Shown piece by piece: positions 7,769 through 17,173 of a DNA stretch of 64,000 bases. The notes beneath the pieces are model-generated. The model was not told where the DNA came from. It saw only the letters and a list, made by a program, of their open reading frames with translations, and did not search any database. This DNA comes from 66-474 sp040255405 (GTDB taxonomy: Bacteria; Pseudomonadota; Gammaproteobacteria; Xanthomonadales; Rhodanobacteraceae), in the NCBI GenBank assembly GCA_040255405.1, contig JBDZUX010000012.1, positions 4,687-68,686 of the forward strand, in the 5' to 3' direction. Each line of letters begins with the position of its first letter. Position 1 is the stretch's first letter. The position numbers were made by a program, and so were the translations under genes.

Positions 7769-8860
7769 ATGAAGATCGACCTGTTGCGGTTGCGCAATCT
7801 GCGTTGTTTCGAGGCCGCGGGATTCGCACCCGGGCCTGGCGTCAATTGGCTGGTCGGCCCCAATGGCGCAGGCAAAACCACGCTTCTGGAAGCCGCGTAC
7901 ATCCTTTCGCACGGCCGGTCGTTCCGCGCGCATGCGCGCTCTGCACCGTGCCGGCACGGTGCGTCGAATTACCTGGTGTACGCAGAGATTTCCCGTCGTG
8001 GCGGATCGTCGCACCGGCTTGGCCTGGCCCGCCGCGGCGACCGGTGGGAAGCCCGCCTGGATGGCGCCGATCTCTCGACGCTCGCGCCGTTGTTTGAAGT
8101 ATGTCCAGTGGTTGTCTTTGGCCCCGACAGCCCCTCCCTGATCACTGGTCCCGCCGACGAGCGCCGCAGTTTCCTGGACTGGAGTGTGTTCCACGTGGAA
8201 CACGGTTCGCTCCATATCTGGCGGCGCTGGCGGCGGGCGTTGCGCCAGCGTAACGCCCTGCTCCGGGACAATGCCGGCTCAGCGGCGTTCGAGCCGTGGG
8301 AACACGATCTCGGCAGCCTTGCTGAAGACATCCATCGCATGCGCAGCGCGTGCCTGGCGAGCCTTGAGTCTTACGTACTCGAAGAAGCAGCCATGCTGGT
8401 CCCGGAACTCGGGGCAGCACGGTTCGATTACCGGCCCGGCTGGGATGAAACCGTGCCTTTCGTTGACCAGCTGGTCGCGATGCGCGAGCGGGACCGCGAG
8501 CGGGGATTTACCCAGCGCGGTGCACATCGTGCGGATTGGTCACTGGAGTTCGAAGGCGTTGCGCGTCGCGAACACCTTTCCCGCGGTCAAGCCAAGGCGG
8601 TCGCCCTGGTTTGCGTCCTGGGCCTGGTGCGCTGGTTGAAAGACCGAACGGCAGAGTACCCCTTATTGTGCCTGGACGACCTCGACTCCGAACTGGATGC
8701 CGAACATGCTGAAAAAATGATCAACTGGATGTCGGACAAACCGCTGCAAGTCTGGATTACCTCAACTTCCATTCCGAAAACGGCGCTTCCCGACGCCCAT
8801 CTGTTCCACGTGGAACACGCAGGAGTGGTTGCCGGGAAGGGGTCGAGAGCTGGGGTATAA
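7769..8860 (+). CDS. recF: DNA replication and repair protein RecF
   Basis: RecF is an SMC-like ATPase that, with RecO and RecR, loads RecA at gaps. The 363 aa product starts MKIDLLRLRNLRCF and has Walker A GPNGAGKTT near residue 30. An ABC-type signature (LSRGQAKAVAL) lies near residue 270, and the Walker B-like LLCLDDLDSELD follows. Unusually, two exact 16-bp ParB sites lie inside the reading frame. Both are read in the same phase as FHVEH (residues 141-145 and 346-350), the second only 13 codons from the stop. The last 20 residues are poorly conserved, so the C-terminal site probably costs little. gyrB follows after 42 bp. Confidence 0.95.
   Translation: MKIDLLRLRNLRCFEAAGFAPGPGVNWLVGPNGAGKTTLLEAAYILSHGRSFRAHARSAPCRHGASNYLVYAEISRRGGSSHRLGLARRGDRWEARLDGADLSTLAPLFEVCPVVVFGPDSPSLITGPADERRSFLDWSVFHVEHGSLHIWRRWRRALRQRNALLRDNAGSAAFEPWEHDLGSLAEDIHRMRSACLASLESYVLEEAAMLVPELGAARFDYRPGWDETVPFVDQLVAMRERDRERGFTQRGAHRADWSLEFEGVARREHLSRGQAKAVALVCVLGLVRWLKDRTAEYPLLCLDDLDSELDAEHAEKMINWMSDKPLQVWITSTSIPKTALPDAHLFHVEHAGVVAGKGSRAGV
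8187..8202. promoter_or_regulatory. parS site 1 (ParB centromere site)
   Basis: TGTTCCACGTGGAACA is a perfect 16-bp palindrome. It matches the chromosomal parS consensus used by ParB/Spo0J in gammaproteobacteria such as Pseudomonas. It lies inside recF, about 1.7 kb from oriC, as expected for a centromere-like site near the origin. Confidence 0.92.
8802..8817. promoter_or_regulatory. parS site 2 (ParB centromere site)
   Basis: A second identical 16-bp palindrome TGTTCCACGTGGAACA lies 615 bp after the first, at the 3' end of recF. Two exact copies in one gene are most unlikely to be chance, so a functional parS cluster is inferred. Confidence 0.92.
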
Positions 8861-8861
8861 T
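8856..8861 (+). promoter_or_regulatory. Possible -10 box of a gyrB promoter
   Basis: A perfect TATAAT overlaps the recF stop codon, 41 bp before the gyrB start. No convincing -35 lies at 16-18 bp. TTGCCG at 8829-8834 is 21 bp away. The box is therefore suggestive only. Confidence 0.4.
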
Positions 8862-8902
8862 GGGGTGTTTATATCCATGCATCGTCGCTACGAGTATCCG
8901 TC

Positions 8903-11314
<2,412 letters not shown>

Positions 11315-11424
11315 CGTCATGGATGAACACGCGTGGCAGACCGGTACTTGAGCTATGCTCATCGACCGCGTTACCCTCACCTTTCCCCTCGCGTCGTACG
11401 CGGTTCAGTGCAAGAGGCATTCCG

Positions 11425-12783
11425 ATGAAGCTTGAGTACCGCTGGCTGGTTTGCGGCATGTGTTCCGCCCTTGCGCTCGCGCTCGTGCCGCTGTCCGCGT
11501 CGGCGCAGATGGGCGGCCAGCAGTGTTCGGACATCCAGATGCTGCAGCACAAGTGCGGCGAGCAGCAGTCGAAGAAATCCGACAAGCAGGCCAAGCCCGA
11601 AACCAAGTATCCGAATGCCACGCGCAAGCAGCCGGCCAACGCCGGCGTCAGCGCGAAGGAAGGCAAGACACTCAACGAAGGTCTGCAGGCAGCCAACGGC
11701 GGCGATTCCGCGACCGCGCTGAAGGACCTGCAACCCATCGCGGATTCCAGCAGCAACGCCTACGCCAAGTCGCTCGCGATGCTGGGGCTCGCGCAGGTCA
11801 AGTACCACGGTGGCGATACCAAGGGCGCGATCGCGCTGCAGAAGCAGGCGCTCGATTCCAACGCGCTCGACAACGACAGCTACTTCCAGGGGCTGGAGAC
11901 TTTGGCGCAGATGTACATCGCCGATGAAGACTACGGCGACGCGCTCACCACGTTGAACACGTGGAGCACGGAGAGCGGCGCACAGTCCGCTGACATCGAG
12001 GCGTTGAAGGGCAACGCGTACTACCGGCTGCAGAAATATCCGGAGGCCGTTGCGGCCATCCAGAAGGCCAAATCGCTGAGCGACAAGCCGCAGCCGAGCT
12101 GGGACCAGATCGAGATGGCCAGCTACTTCGCGATGGACAAGTACGACGACGCCGCGAAGCTCGCCGAAGCGGCGTTGGCGAAGGATCCGAACAACAGCAC
12201 GCTGCTGCAGAACGTCATCGCGATCTACATCAACGCGCACCAGGACCAGAAGGCGCTCGCGCTGCTGGAACGCGCCCGCGCGAACGGACAGATCAAGGAC
12301 GAGGCCGGTTACATGAACATGGCCAAGATGTACGACAACCTTGGCCAGAACAGCGACAACCCGAAGACCAACGCCATGAAAGCGGTGGGTGTCCTGAAGG
12401 AAGGCATGGACAAGGGCATCGTGCAGCCGGGTTTCGACAGCTACAAGCTGCTGGGCGACTCGTACGGGATCGCGGGTGACTACAAGAATGCCATCGATGC
12501 CTACGGCAAGGCGTCGCCCGATGCCAAGACCGGCCAGGTCGATTTCCTGCGCGGCCAGATGCTGGAAAACCAGGGCCGCCACAAGGAAGCCAAGGAGGCG
12601 CTGACACAGGCGATCGCAAAGGGCGGATTCAAGCGCATGGGTGCGGCGTACCTCACGCTCGGCAACGCCGAGCTCGCGCTGAAGCACAAGTCCGCTGCGA
12701 TCGAGGCTTACAAACAAGCCGAGCAGGATCCTGAAACACGCGCCGACGCCCGGCGCACCTTGAAGCAGCTGGGACACAAGTAA
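11425..12783 (+). CDS. Secreted/periplasmic tetratricopeptide repeat protein
   Basis: A 452 aa protein with a signal peptide (WLVCGMCSALALALVPLSASAQ) and then a Lys/Gln-rich linker. From about residue 75 to the end it is a chain of TPR-like helical hairpins, for example NAYYRLQKYPEAVAAIQKA and YGIAGDYKNAIDAYGKA. TPR proteins act as scaffolds; no specific partner can be read from the sequence. The ATG at 11425 has AAGAGG 8 bases upstream. Longer in-frame starts would run back into gyrB and were rejected. It lies between gyrB and the tonB operon, so a link to TonB-dependent uptake is possible but unproven. Confidence 0.85.
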   Translation: MKLEYRWLVCGMCSALALALVPLSASAQMGGQQCSDIQMLQHKCGEQQSKKSDKQAKPETKYPNATRKQPANAGVSAKEGKTLNEGLQAANGGDSATALKDLQPIADSSSNAYAKSLAMLGLAQVKYHGGDTKGAIALQKQALDSNALDNDSYFQGLETLAQMYIADEDYGDALTTLNTWSTESGAQSADIEALKGNAYYRLQKYPEAVAAIQKAKSLSDKPQPSWDQIEMASYFAMDKYDDAAKLAEAALAKDPNNSTLLQNVIAIYINAHQDQKALALLERARANGQIKDEAGYMNMAKMYDNLGQNSDNPKTNAMKAVGVLKEGMDKGIVQPGFDSYKLLGDSYGIAGDYKNAIDAYGKASPDAKTGQVDFLRGQMLENQGRHKEAKEALTQAIAKGGFKRMGAAYLTLGNAELALKHKSAAIEAYKQAEQDPETRADARRTLKQLGHK

Positions 12784-12967
12784 ACCGGCTCAAGGTCAGC
12801 AGCAGCAAGCGCAATGAAGGAAAAATTCGGGGGCTGCCCTCTAGGCAAGGCCCCGATAGTGGTGTAACGTTTCGTACTTTTCCGCCGCCTTGGTTGCGGA
12901 CGCCGCATCGGAAGCGATTCGGCAACCGCAGTGGGGCCCTTTAAGGTCAGCGACTGGTTCATACACG

Positions 12968-13624
12968 ATGGCACGTACGTCGGCTCGAGACCGCAAGCGG
13001 TTCAATTGGTGGCGCACGATCGCAGTCGCGTTTGCGATTGCCCTGCACGCCGGCATCATCATCATGTTGCTGGCGCCGGCCGCCCCACCGGCTGCGAAGG
13101 ACAAGAACACCCAGAAGATCGTGCGCGTCGAATTCATTCCGCCGCCACCCCCGCCGCCGCCGCCACCCCCGCCGCCGCCGGAACCACCCAAGCAGCCGCC
13201 GCCGAAGGTCATCAAGCTGGAGAGGCCGCCGCCACTGCCGCCGCCACCGGCACCGCCGCCGCCGCAGGAACAGTCGATCATGTCGACGCCGGCCGAGCCG
13301 CCGCGTCCGCCGGCACCGCCGCCGCCGCCCGCGAACGTCGCGCCGTCGGTGGACATCAGCTACAAGAATCGCAACCCGCCCAAATACCCGATCCAGGCCG
13401 TGCGCCAGGGTCACCAGGGCGAGGTGGTTCTTGCGATCACCATCAACGCCGCCGGCGAGGTGGTGGACGTGAAGGTGCAGAAATCCAGTGGTTACCGCGA
13501 ACTCGACCGCGCAGCGGAAGACGCCGCACGCCACTGGCGATTCAATCCGGGCATCCAGAACGGCAGGCCGTCGGGCGGTGTCGTGCTGGTTCCGGTGAAT
13601 TTCAGCCTCAGCGGCATCGAATAG
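12968..13624 (+). CDS. tonB: Energy transducer TonB
   Basis: TonB carries inner-membrane proton-motive energy to outer-membrane TonB-dependent receptors. The 218 aa product has a basic N-terminus, a membrane anchor at about residues 17-37 (TIAVAFAIALHAGIIIMLLA) and a periplasmic proline-rich region with an unbroken run of 14 prolines. The C-terminal TonB domain includes YPIQAVRQGHQGEVVLAI and SGYRELDRAAEDAARHWRF. The ATG at 12968 is chosen because MARTSARDRKRFNW leads directly into the anchor. There is no clear Shine-Dalgarno, so an upstream start at 12890 is not excluded. It is first of four genes. Confidence 0.93.
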   Translation: MARTSARDRKRFNWWRTIAVAFAIALHAGIIIMLLAPAAPPAAKDKNTQKIVRVEFIPPPPPPPPPPPPPPEPPKQPPPKVIKLERPPPLPPPPAPPPPQEQSIMSTPAEPPRPPAPPPPPANVAPSVDISYKNRNPPKYPIQAVRQGHQGEVVLAITINAAGEVVDVKVQKSSGYRELDRAAEDAARHWRFNPGIQNGRPSGGVVLVPVNFSLSGIE

Positions 13625-13708
13625 AAACTTCACCCTCTGCCGGATTGATTCCGGTAGAGTCCATCAGTCAACGTTCCACTTGCTACAACTTGAAGGAAGG
13701 GTAGCGCC

Positions 13709-14530
13709 ATGATCCAAGAAGCCACTCAAGCCGCCGCCGCACCAGTCGGCAACGCCAACGCGCAAGCCCTGCAGCAGGTCGGCGCGAGCCATTTTCTCCA
13801 CGAAATCCTGACCCATCCGCTCGCGCACGCGATCGACTTCCTCGTGCTGATCGTGCTGGTGATCATGTCGGTGTCGTCGTGGTACTACATCGTCGCAATC
13901 GCGATCCGCAACGCGCTGATGCGTTCGCGCATGGACAAGGTCATCCAGAAGTTTTGGGACACCCCGTCCGCACAGGATGCCGTTCGCGTGATGGAAAAGC
14001 AGCCGCGCACCGAGCCGTTTTCCAAGATTGCGCTGGAAGCCGCTTCCGCCGCCGCGCACCACCAGCGCCATGAAGGCAGTCGCATGGTCGAGGCGCTGAA
14101 CCGTTCCGAGTTCGTCGATCGTGCATTGCGTCAAGCCGTCGATCGCGAGAGCCGCAACCTCGAAGGCGGTCTCACGCTGCTCGCGACGGTCGGTTCCGCC
14201 GCCGTGTTCGTCGGTCTGCTCGGTACCGTGATGGGCATCTACTACGCGTTGATCAACCTCGGCGCCAGCGGTGAGTCCTCGATCTCCGCGGTGGCGGGTC
14301 CGGTCGGCCAGGCGCTGATCATGACGGCCATTGGTTTGTTCGCGGCCATCCCGGCGGTGATCGCCTACAACGCCTACTCGCGCGCCAACCGCGTGACCAT
14401 CGCGCACTTCGATGAATTCGCGCACGACCTGCACGACTTCTTTGCCACCGGTGCACGCATCGAAACCGGCTCCTCGGCCGCCGCCGCACGTTCGGCTGCA
14501 GCCGTGCCTCCGCCGGCGGTGAAGAAGTAA
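13709..14530 (+). CDS. exbB: ExbB/MotA/TolQ-type proton channel protein
   Basis: ExbB forms the pentameric inner-membrane channel that powers TonB. The 273 aa product has three membrane segments: near residues 40-60 (FLVLIVLVIMSVSSWYYIVA), then LLATVGSAAVFVGLLGTVMG, then ALIMTAIGLFAAIPAVIAYN. The last two carry the conserved pore residues. A strong AAGGAAGGG lies before the ATG. It is encoded between tonB and two exbD genes. Confidence 0.95.
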   Translation: MIQEATQAAAAPVGNANAQALQQVGASHFLHEILTHPLAHAIDFLVLIVLVIMSVSSWYYIVAIAIRNALMRSRMDKVIQKFWDTPSAQDAVRVMEKQPRTEPFSKIALEAASAAAHHQRHEGSRMVEALNRSEFVDRALRQAVDRESRNLEGGLTLLATVGSAAVFVGLLGTVMGIYYALINLGASGESSISAVAGPVGQALIMTAIGLFAAIPAVIAYNAYSRANRVTIAHFDEFAHDLHDFFATGARIETGSSAAAARSAAAVPPPAVKK

Positions 14531-14545
14531 GCGAGGGTTTGCGTC

Positions 14546-14953
14546 ATGGCGATGAGTACCAATAGCACCGGCGGGCCGGTCGCCGAGATCAACATCACGC
14601 CGTTGATCGACATCATGCTGGTGCTGCTGGTCATCTTCATGATCACCGCGCCGCTGGTGCAGCACAACATCAAGATCGACCTGCCGCAGCCGAATCCCAA
14701 CGTGAAGCCGCCGGAGAACCCGCCGACGCCGCACACGTTGTTCATCCAGGCCGACGGTTCGATGACCTGGGACAACCTGCCGATCAGCAACGTCGAACTG
14801 CAGGCGCAGCTGGCCACCGTGGGCGCCAAGACGCTTGATCAGCAACCGCAGGTGCACATCAAGGCGACCGACGACACGCAGTACAACTATCTGGCGGAAG
14901 TGATGGCCGAAGCGCGCCGTTACAACGTGCAGAAGATCGGTTTCGAGAAGTGA
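14546..14953 (+). CDS. exbD1: ExbD/TolR family biopolymer transport protein (first copy)
   Basis: ExbD sits inside the ExbB pentamer. The 135 aa product has a short cytoplasmic N-terminus and a single membrane helix with the essential aspartate in TPLIDIMLVLLVIFMIT. A periplasmic domain follows, ending in MAEARRYNVQKIGF. It starts 15 bp after exbB and ends 12 bp before a second exbD, which indicates one operon. Confidence 0.94.
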   Translation: MAMSTNSTGGPVAEINITPLIDIMLVLLVIFMITAPLVQHNIKIDLPQPNPNVKPPENPPTPHTLFIQADGSMTWDNLPISNVELQAQLATVGAKTLDQQPQVHIKATDDTQYNYLAEVMAEARRYNVQKIGFEK

Positions 14954-14965
14954 GGATCTGACGCC

Positions 14966-15406
14966 ATGTCGATGAGCGTTGGCGAAAATTCGGGCAGCGA
15001 AATCCCGAAGGCCGAAATCAACGTGACGCCGTTGGCGGACGTGATGCTGGTGCTGCTGATCATCTTCATGATCACGGCACCCTTGATGTCGCACAAGGTG
15101 AAGGTGGAATTGCCGCGTGCCGATCCCAACACCAAGCCCGCGCCGATCGAGGTGCCGCCGATCGACCTCGCGGTCGAGCCGGACGGTACCGTTTACTGGA
15201 ACGACAGCCTGATCAGCGACGCGGTGTTGAGCGCCAAGCTGCGTGCGGCGGCAACCAGCGTGCCGCAGCCGGAGTTGAACATCCGGGCCGACAAGACCAC
15301 GCCCTATCGCGTGATCTGGAAGGTCATGCAGGATGCCAAGGGTGCGGGGATGGTGCACCTTGGCTTCATCACCCAAGGCAAGGCCAGGTCGGGTTCGACA
15401 CCCTGA
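14966..15406 (+). CDS. exbD2: ExbD/TolR family biopolymer transport protein (second copy)
   Basis: A 146 aa paralog of the preceding gene, with the same architecture and the helix TPLADVMLVLLIIFMIT, again with the key aspartate. The periplasmic parts of the two copies differ clearly, so this is an old duplication. In Xanthomonas campestris a tonB-exbB-exbD1-exbD2 cluster is known, in which exbD2 has a separate role in plant interaction. The same arrangement is seen here. A terminator follows. Confidence 0.94.
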   Translation: MSMSVGENSGSEIPKAEINVTPLADVMLVLLIIFMITAPLMSHKVKVELPRADPNTKPAPIEVPPIDLAVEPDGTVYWNDSLISDAVLSAKLRAAATSVPQPELNIRADKTTPYRVIWKVMQDAKGAGMVHLGFITQGKARSGSTP

Positions 15407-15426
15407 CGAAGGCATTCCGGTTTGGC

Positions 15427-15454
15427 AAAAAGCCGCGCTTTGCGCGGCTTTTTT
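15427..15454 (+). terminator. Rho-independent terminator after exbD2
   Basis: AGCCGCGC (15431-15438), loop TTT, GCGCGGCT (15442-15449), then a run of T to 15454; A residues precede the stem. It closes the tonB operon. The A-run also lets it serve the convergent pdxJ transcript. Confidence 0.88.
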
Positions 15455-15463
15455 GTGCGTCGG

Positions 15464-16210
15464 TCAAGCGAGGATCGCGAGATAATTTCGGACGGTGCGA
15501 TCCAGTCCGTCGTACAAGGCTTCACTGATCAACGCGTGTCCGATGGACACCTCGGCGAGGTCGGGGATCGCGCGCTTGAAGGCGCCAAGGTTCTTCTGGT
15601 CGAGATCGTGGCCGGCGTTCACGCCGAGTCCGGCATCCAGCGCGCGCTCCGCGGTATGGGCGCAGCGCTGCAGCTCGGCTTCCCAATCGCCGCGTGCGAA
15701 CGCGTGCGCATAAGGCCCGGTGTAAAGCTCGATACGGGAAACCCCGAGTGCGCGGGCTTGTTCGAAGCCATCGGTGCCGCCCGCGTCGACAAACAGGGAA
15801 ACGCGACAGCCAAGCTGACCGAGTTCCGCGACCAACGGTGCAAGCCTGGGCAGATCCCGCACGAGGTCGAATCCGTGGTCGGACGTGATCTGGCCATCGG
15901 CATCCGGCACCAGCGTCGTCTGCGCGGGTCGGGCGTGCCGCACCAACTCGACAAAGCCGGGATAGCCGGCGCGCGGCGGCGCAAACGGGTTGCCTTCCAG
16001 ATTCAACTCGACGCGTCCACGCGCGATCGTTGCGAGCAGTGCGACATCTTCCGCGGTGACATGCCGCCGGTCGGGACGCGGATGAACGGTGATCCCCCCG
16101 CAACCTGCCCCGATGCACGTTTCCGCCGCTGTCGCGAGGTCCGGCTCGCTGCCACCCCGCGCATTGCGCAGCACGGCGATCTTGTTGAGGTTGACGCTCA
16201 GTACGGTCAT
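15464..16210 (-). CDS. pdxJ: Pyridoxine 5'-phosphate synthase PdxJ
   Basis: PdxJ condenses 3-amino-2-oxopropyl phosphate with deoxyxylulose 5-phosphate to give pyridoxine 5'-phosphate, the last step of DXP-dependent vitamin B6 synthesis. The 248 aa TIM-barrel protein starts MTVLSVNLNKIAVLRNARGG. It has HPRPDRRH, ELNLEGNP, LVPD near the middle, and GVNAGHDLDQKN and EVSIGHALI near the end, all family motifs. The ATG at 16210 is chosen because upstream in-frame sequence is not conserved. It is convergent with the tonB operon. Confidence 0.96.
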   Translation of the reverse strand: MTVLSVNLNKIAVLRNARGGSEPDLATAAETCIGAGCGGITVHPRPDRRHVTAEDVALLATIARGRVELNLEGNPFAPPRAGYPGFVELVRHARPAQTTLVPDADGQITSDHGFDLVRDLPRLAPLVAELGQLGCRVSLFVDAGGTDGFEQARALGVSRIELYTGPYAHAFARGDWEAELQRCAHTAERALDAGLGVNAGHDLDQKNLGAFKRAIPDLAEVSIGHALISEALYDGLDRTVRNYLAILA

Positions 16211-16338
16211 CGAGAATCCCCTCGGAGTTGCTTCGTGCCAGGTACGAACGGCCATTCTGACGCGTAGCTGCGAGAAATTGAATGCACGCGCCGGCTTTGC
16301 CAAGGCGGCGATTATGGAAAAATCGCGCGGAGGCCCAT

Positions 16339-16368
16339 AAAAAACGGCGCGGAGGGAACTCCGCGCCG
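16339..16368 (-). terminator. Rho-independent terminator after the phosphopantetheinyl transferase
   Basis: On the minus strand a perfect 10-bp stem (arms 16345-16354 and 16359-16368) with a 4-base loop is followed by six T. It ends the acs-transferase transcript, or a small RNA made from the region just upstream. Confidence 0.88.
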
Positions 16369-16475
16369 GAGAGTGCAATCCACCACGTCGCTTTCGCGGC
16401 GGACCTTACGGGGAGACTTCCCGTACTGAATGAGACCCCCACCTTGCCCCGGAGTTCCGGTCACCCCGGAGCGGT
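16369..16475 (-). ncRNA. Possible structured 3' UTR or small RNA ending at the terminator
   Basis: Between the transferase stop and the terminator the minus-strand transcript can fold several times. TACGGG pairs with CCCGTA around a C-rich loop near 16405-16423, TCCGCC pairs with GGTGGA near 16382-16405, and CTCCGGGG is repeated. No open frame here looks like a protein. The arrangement of hairpins plus a strong terminator resembles a 3'-derived small RNA. I cannot assign it to a known family, and it may be only an untranslated tail. Confidence 0.3.
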
Positions 16476-17156
16476 TCAGCCAGCGGTCTCGCTGGCTTGG
16501 AATGCCTTCACGGCACGGGCACGCCCGCGCCACGCCAGGGCGCCGCGATAGCCGGATGCCGCCTCGAAACCGGCGAGCTGCCAGTCCGGGGTCTCGCCCA
16601 GCTCGGGGTCAAGCCGCTTCAACTGCCAGTCCGCGTTTGGATGTTGCGCGAAGGCCAGGCGCGCGAGGCCGAACGACAACCCTTCCCCCACGGCCTTCAG
16701 CACCGCTTCCTTCGCGCACCAGAGCTTGATGAAGGCGCGGTCGCGCGCGATCGGATCGAGTCGCGCGAGCGCATCGGCCTCGCCGGGATCGAAAAATCGC
16801 CGGGCGATTTCCAGCGAACGTTGGCTCTTGCCGAAACGTTCGATGTCCACCCCAAGTTCGCACCCCAGCGAGAGCCCCACCAGCGCAAAGTCGCCACTGT
16901 GCGACCAGTTGAATTCGAGCCGATCCGCGGCCCCGGATGCCGCGACGTCCGGCGCGAGTCGCGGCTTGCCCCGCGGGTCCTGATCCAGGCGCACGGCCGA
17001 TGCGGGCATGTCGAGATAGGCCGCCAGCAAGGCCCGCAGTGGCGCGCGCCCCTGCGATGTCGCGTAGGGAAGGCGCCATATGTGGATCACATGGCCGTCC
17101 AACCCTCGGGCGACGTTCCGGGGAATCGCCTCCGCGAACTCCAGAGCGGTGAACAT
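16476..17156 (-). CDS. Sfp-type 4'-phosphopantetheinyl transferase
   Basis: Such enzymes move the phosphopantetheine arm of CoA onto a serine of carrier proteins of fatty acid, polyketide or peptide synthesis. The 226 aa two-lobed protein has the motifs of the larger Sfp/EntD class: FNWSHSGDFAL, GVDIE (Mg2+ ligands) and KLWCAKEAVLKA. The length is about twice that of AcpS. The ATG at 17156 is preferred. A TTG at 17177 would overlap the acs stop, also a plausible coupled start. It follows acs on the same strand. The target carrier protein is not encoded in this window. Confidence 0.9.
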   Translation of the reverse strand: MFTALEFAEAIPRNVARGLDGHVIHIWRLPYATSQGRAPLRALLAAYLDMPASAVRLDQDPRGKPRLAPDVAASGAADRLEFNWSHSGDFALVGLSLGCELGVDIERFGKSQRSLEIARRFFDPGEADALARLDPIARDRAFIKLWCAKEAVLKAVGEGLSFGLARLAFAQHPNADWQLKRLDPELGETPDWQLAGFEAASGYRGALAWRGRARAVKAFQASETAG

Positions 17157-17173
17157 CGAAGTGCCGCGGGCGG

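Noticed and set aside
12968..13330. Proline-codon repeats in tonB that look like a simple-sequence repeat
   Set aside because: They encode the periplasm-spanning proline-rich region typical of TonB and are explained by the protein.
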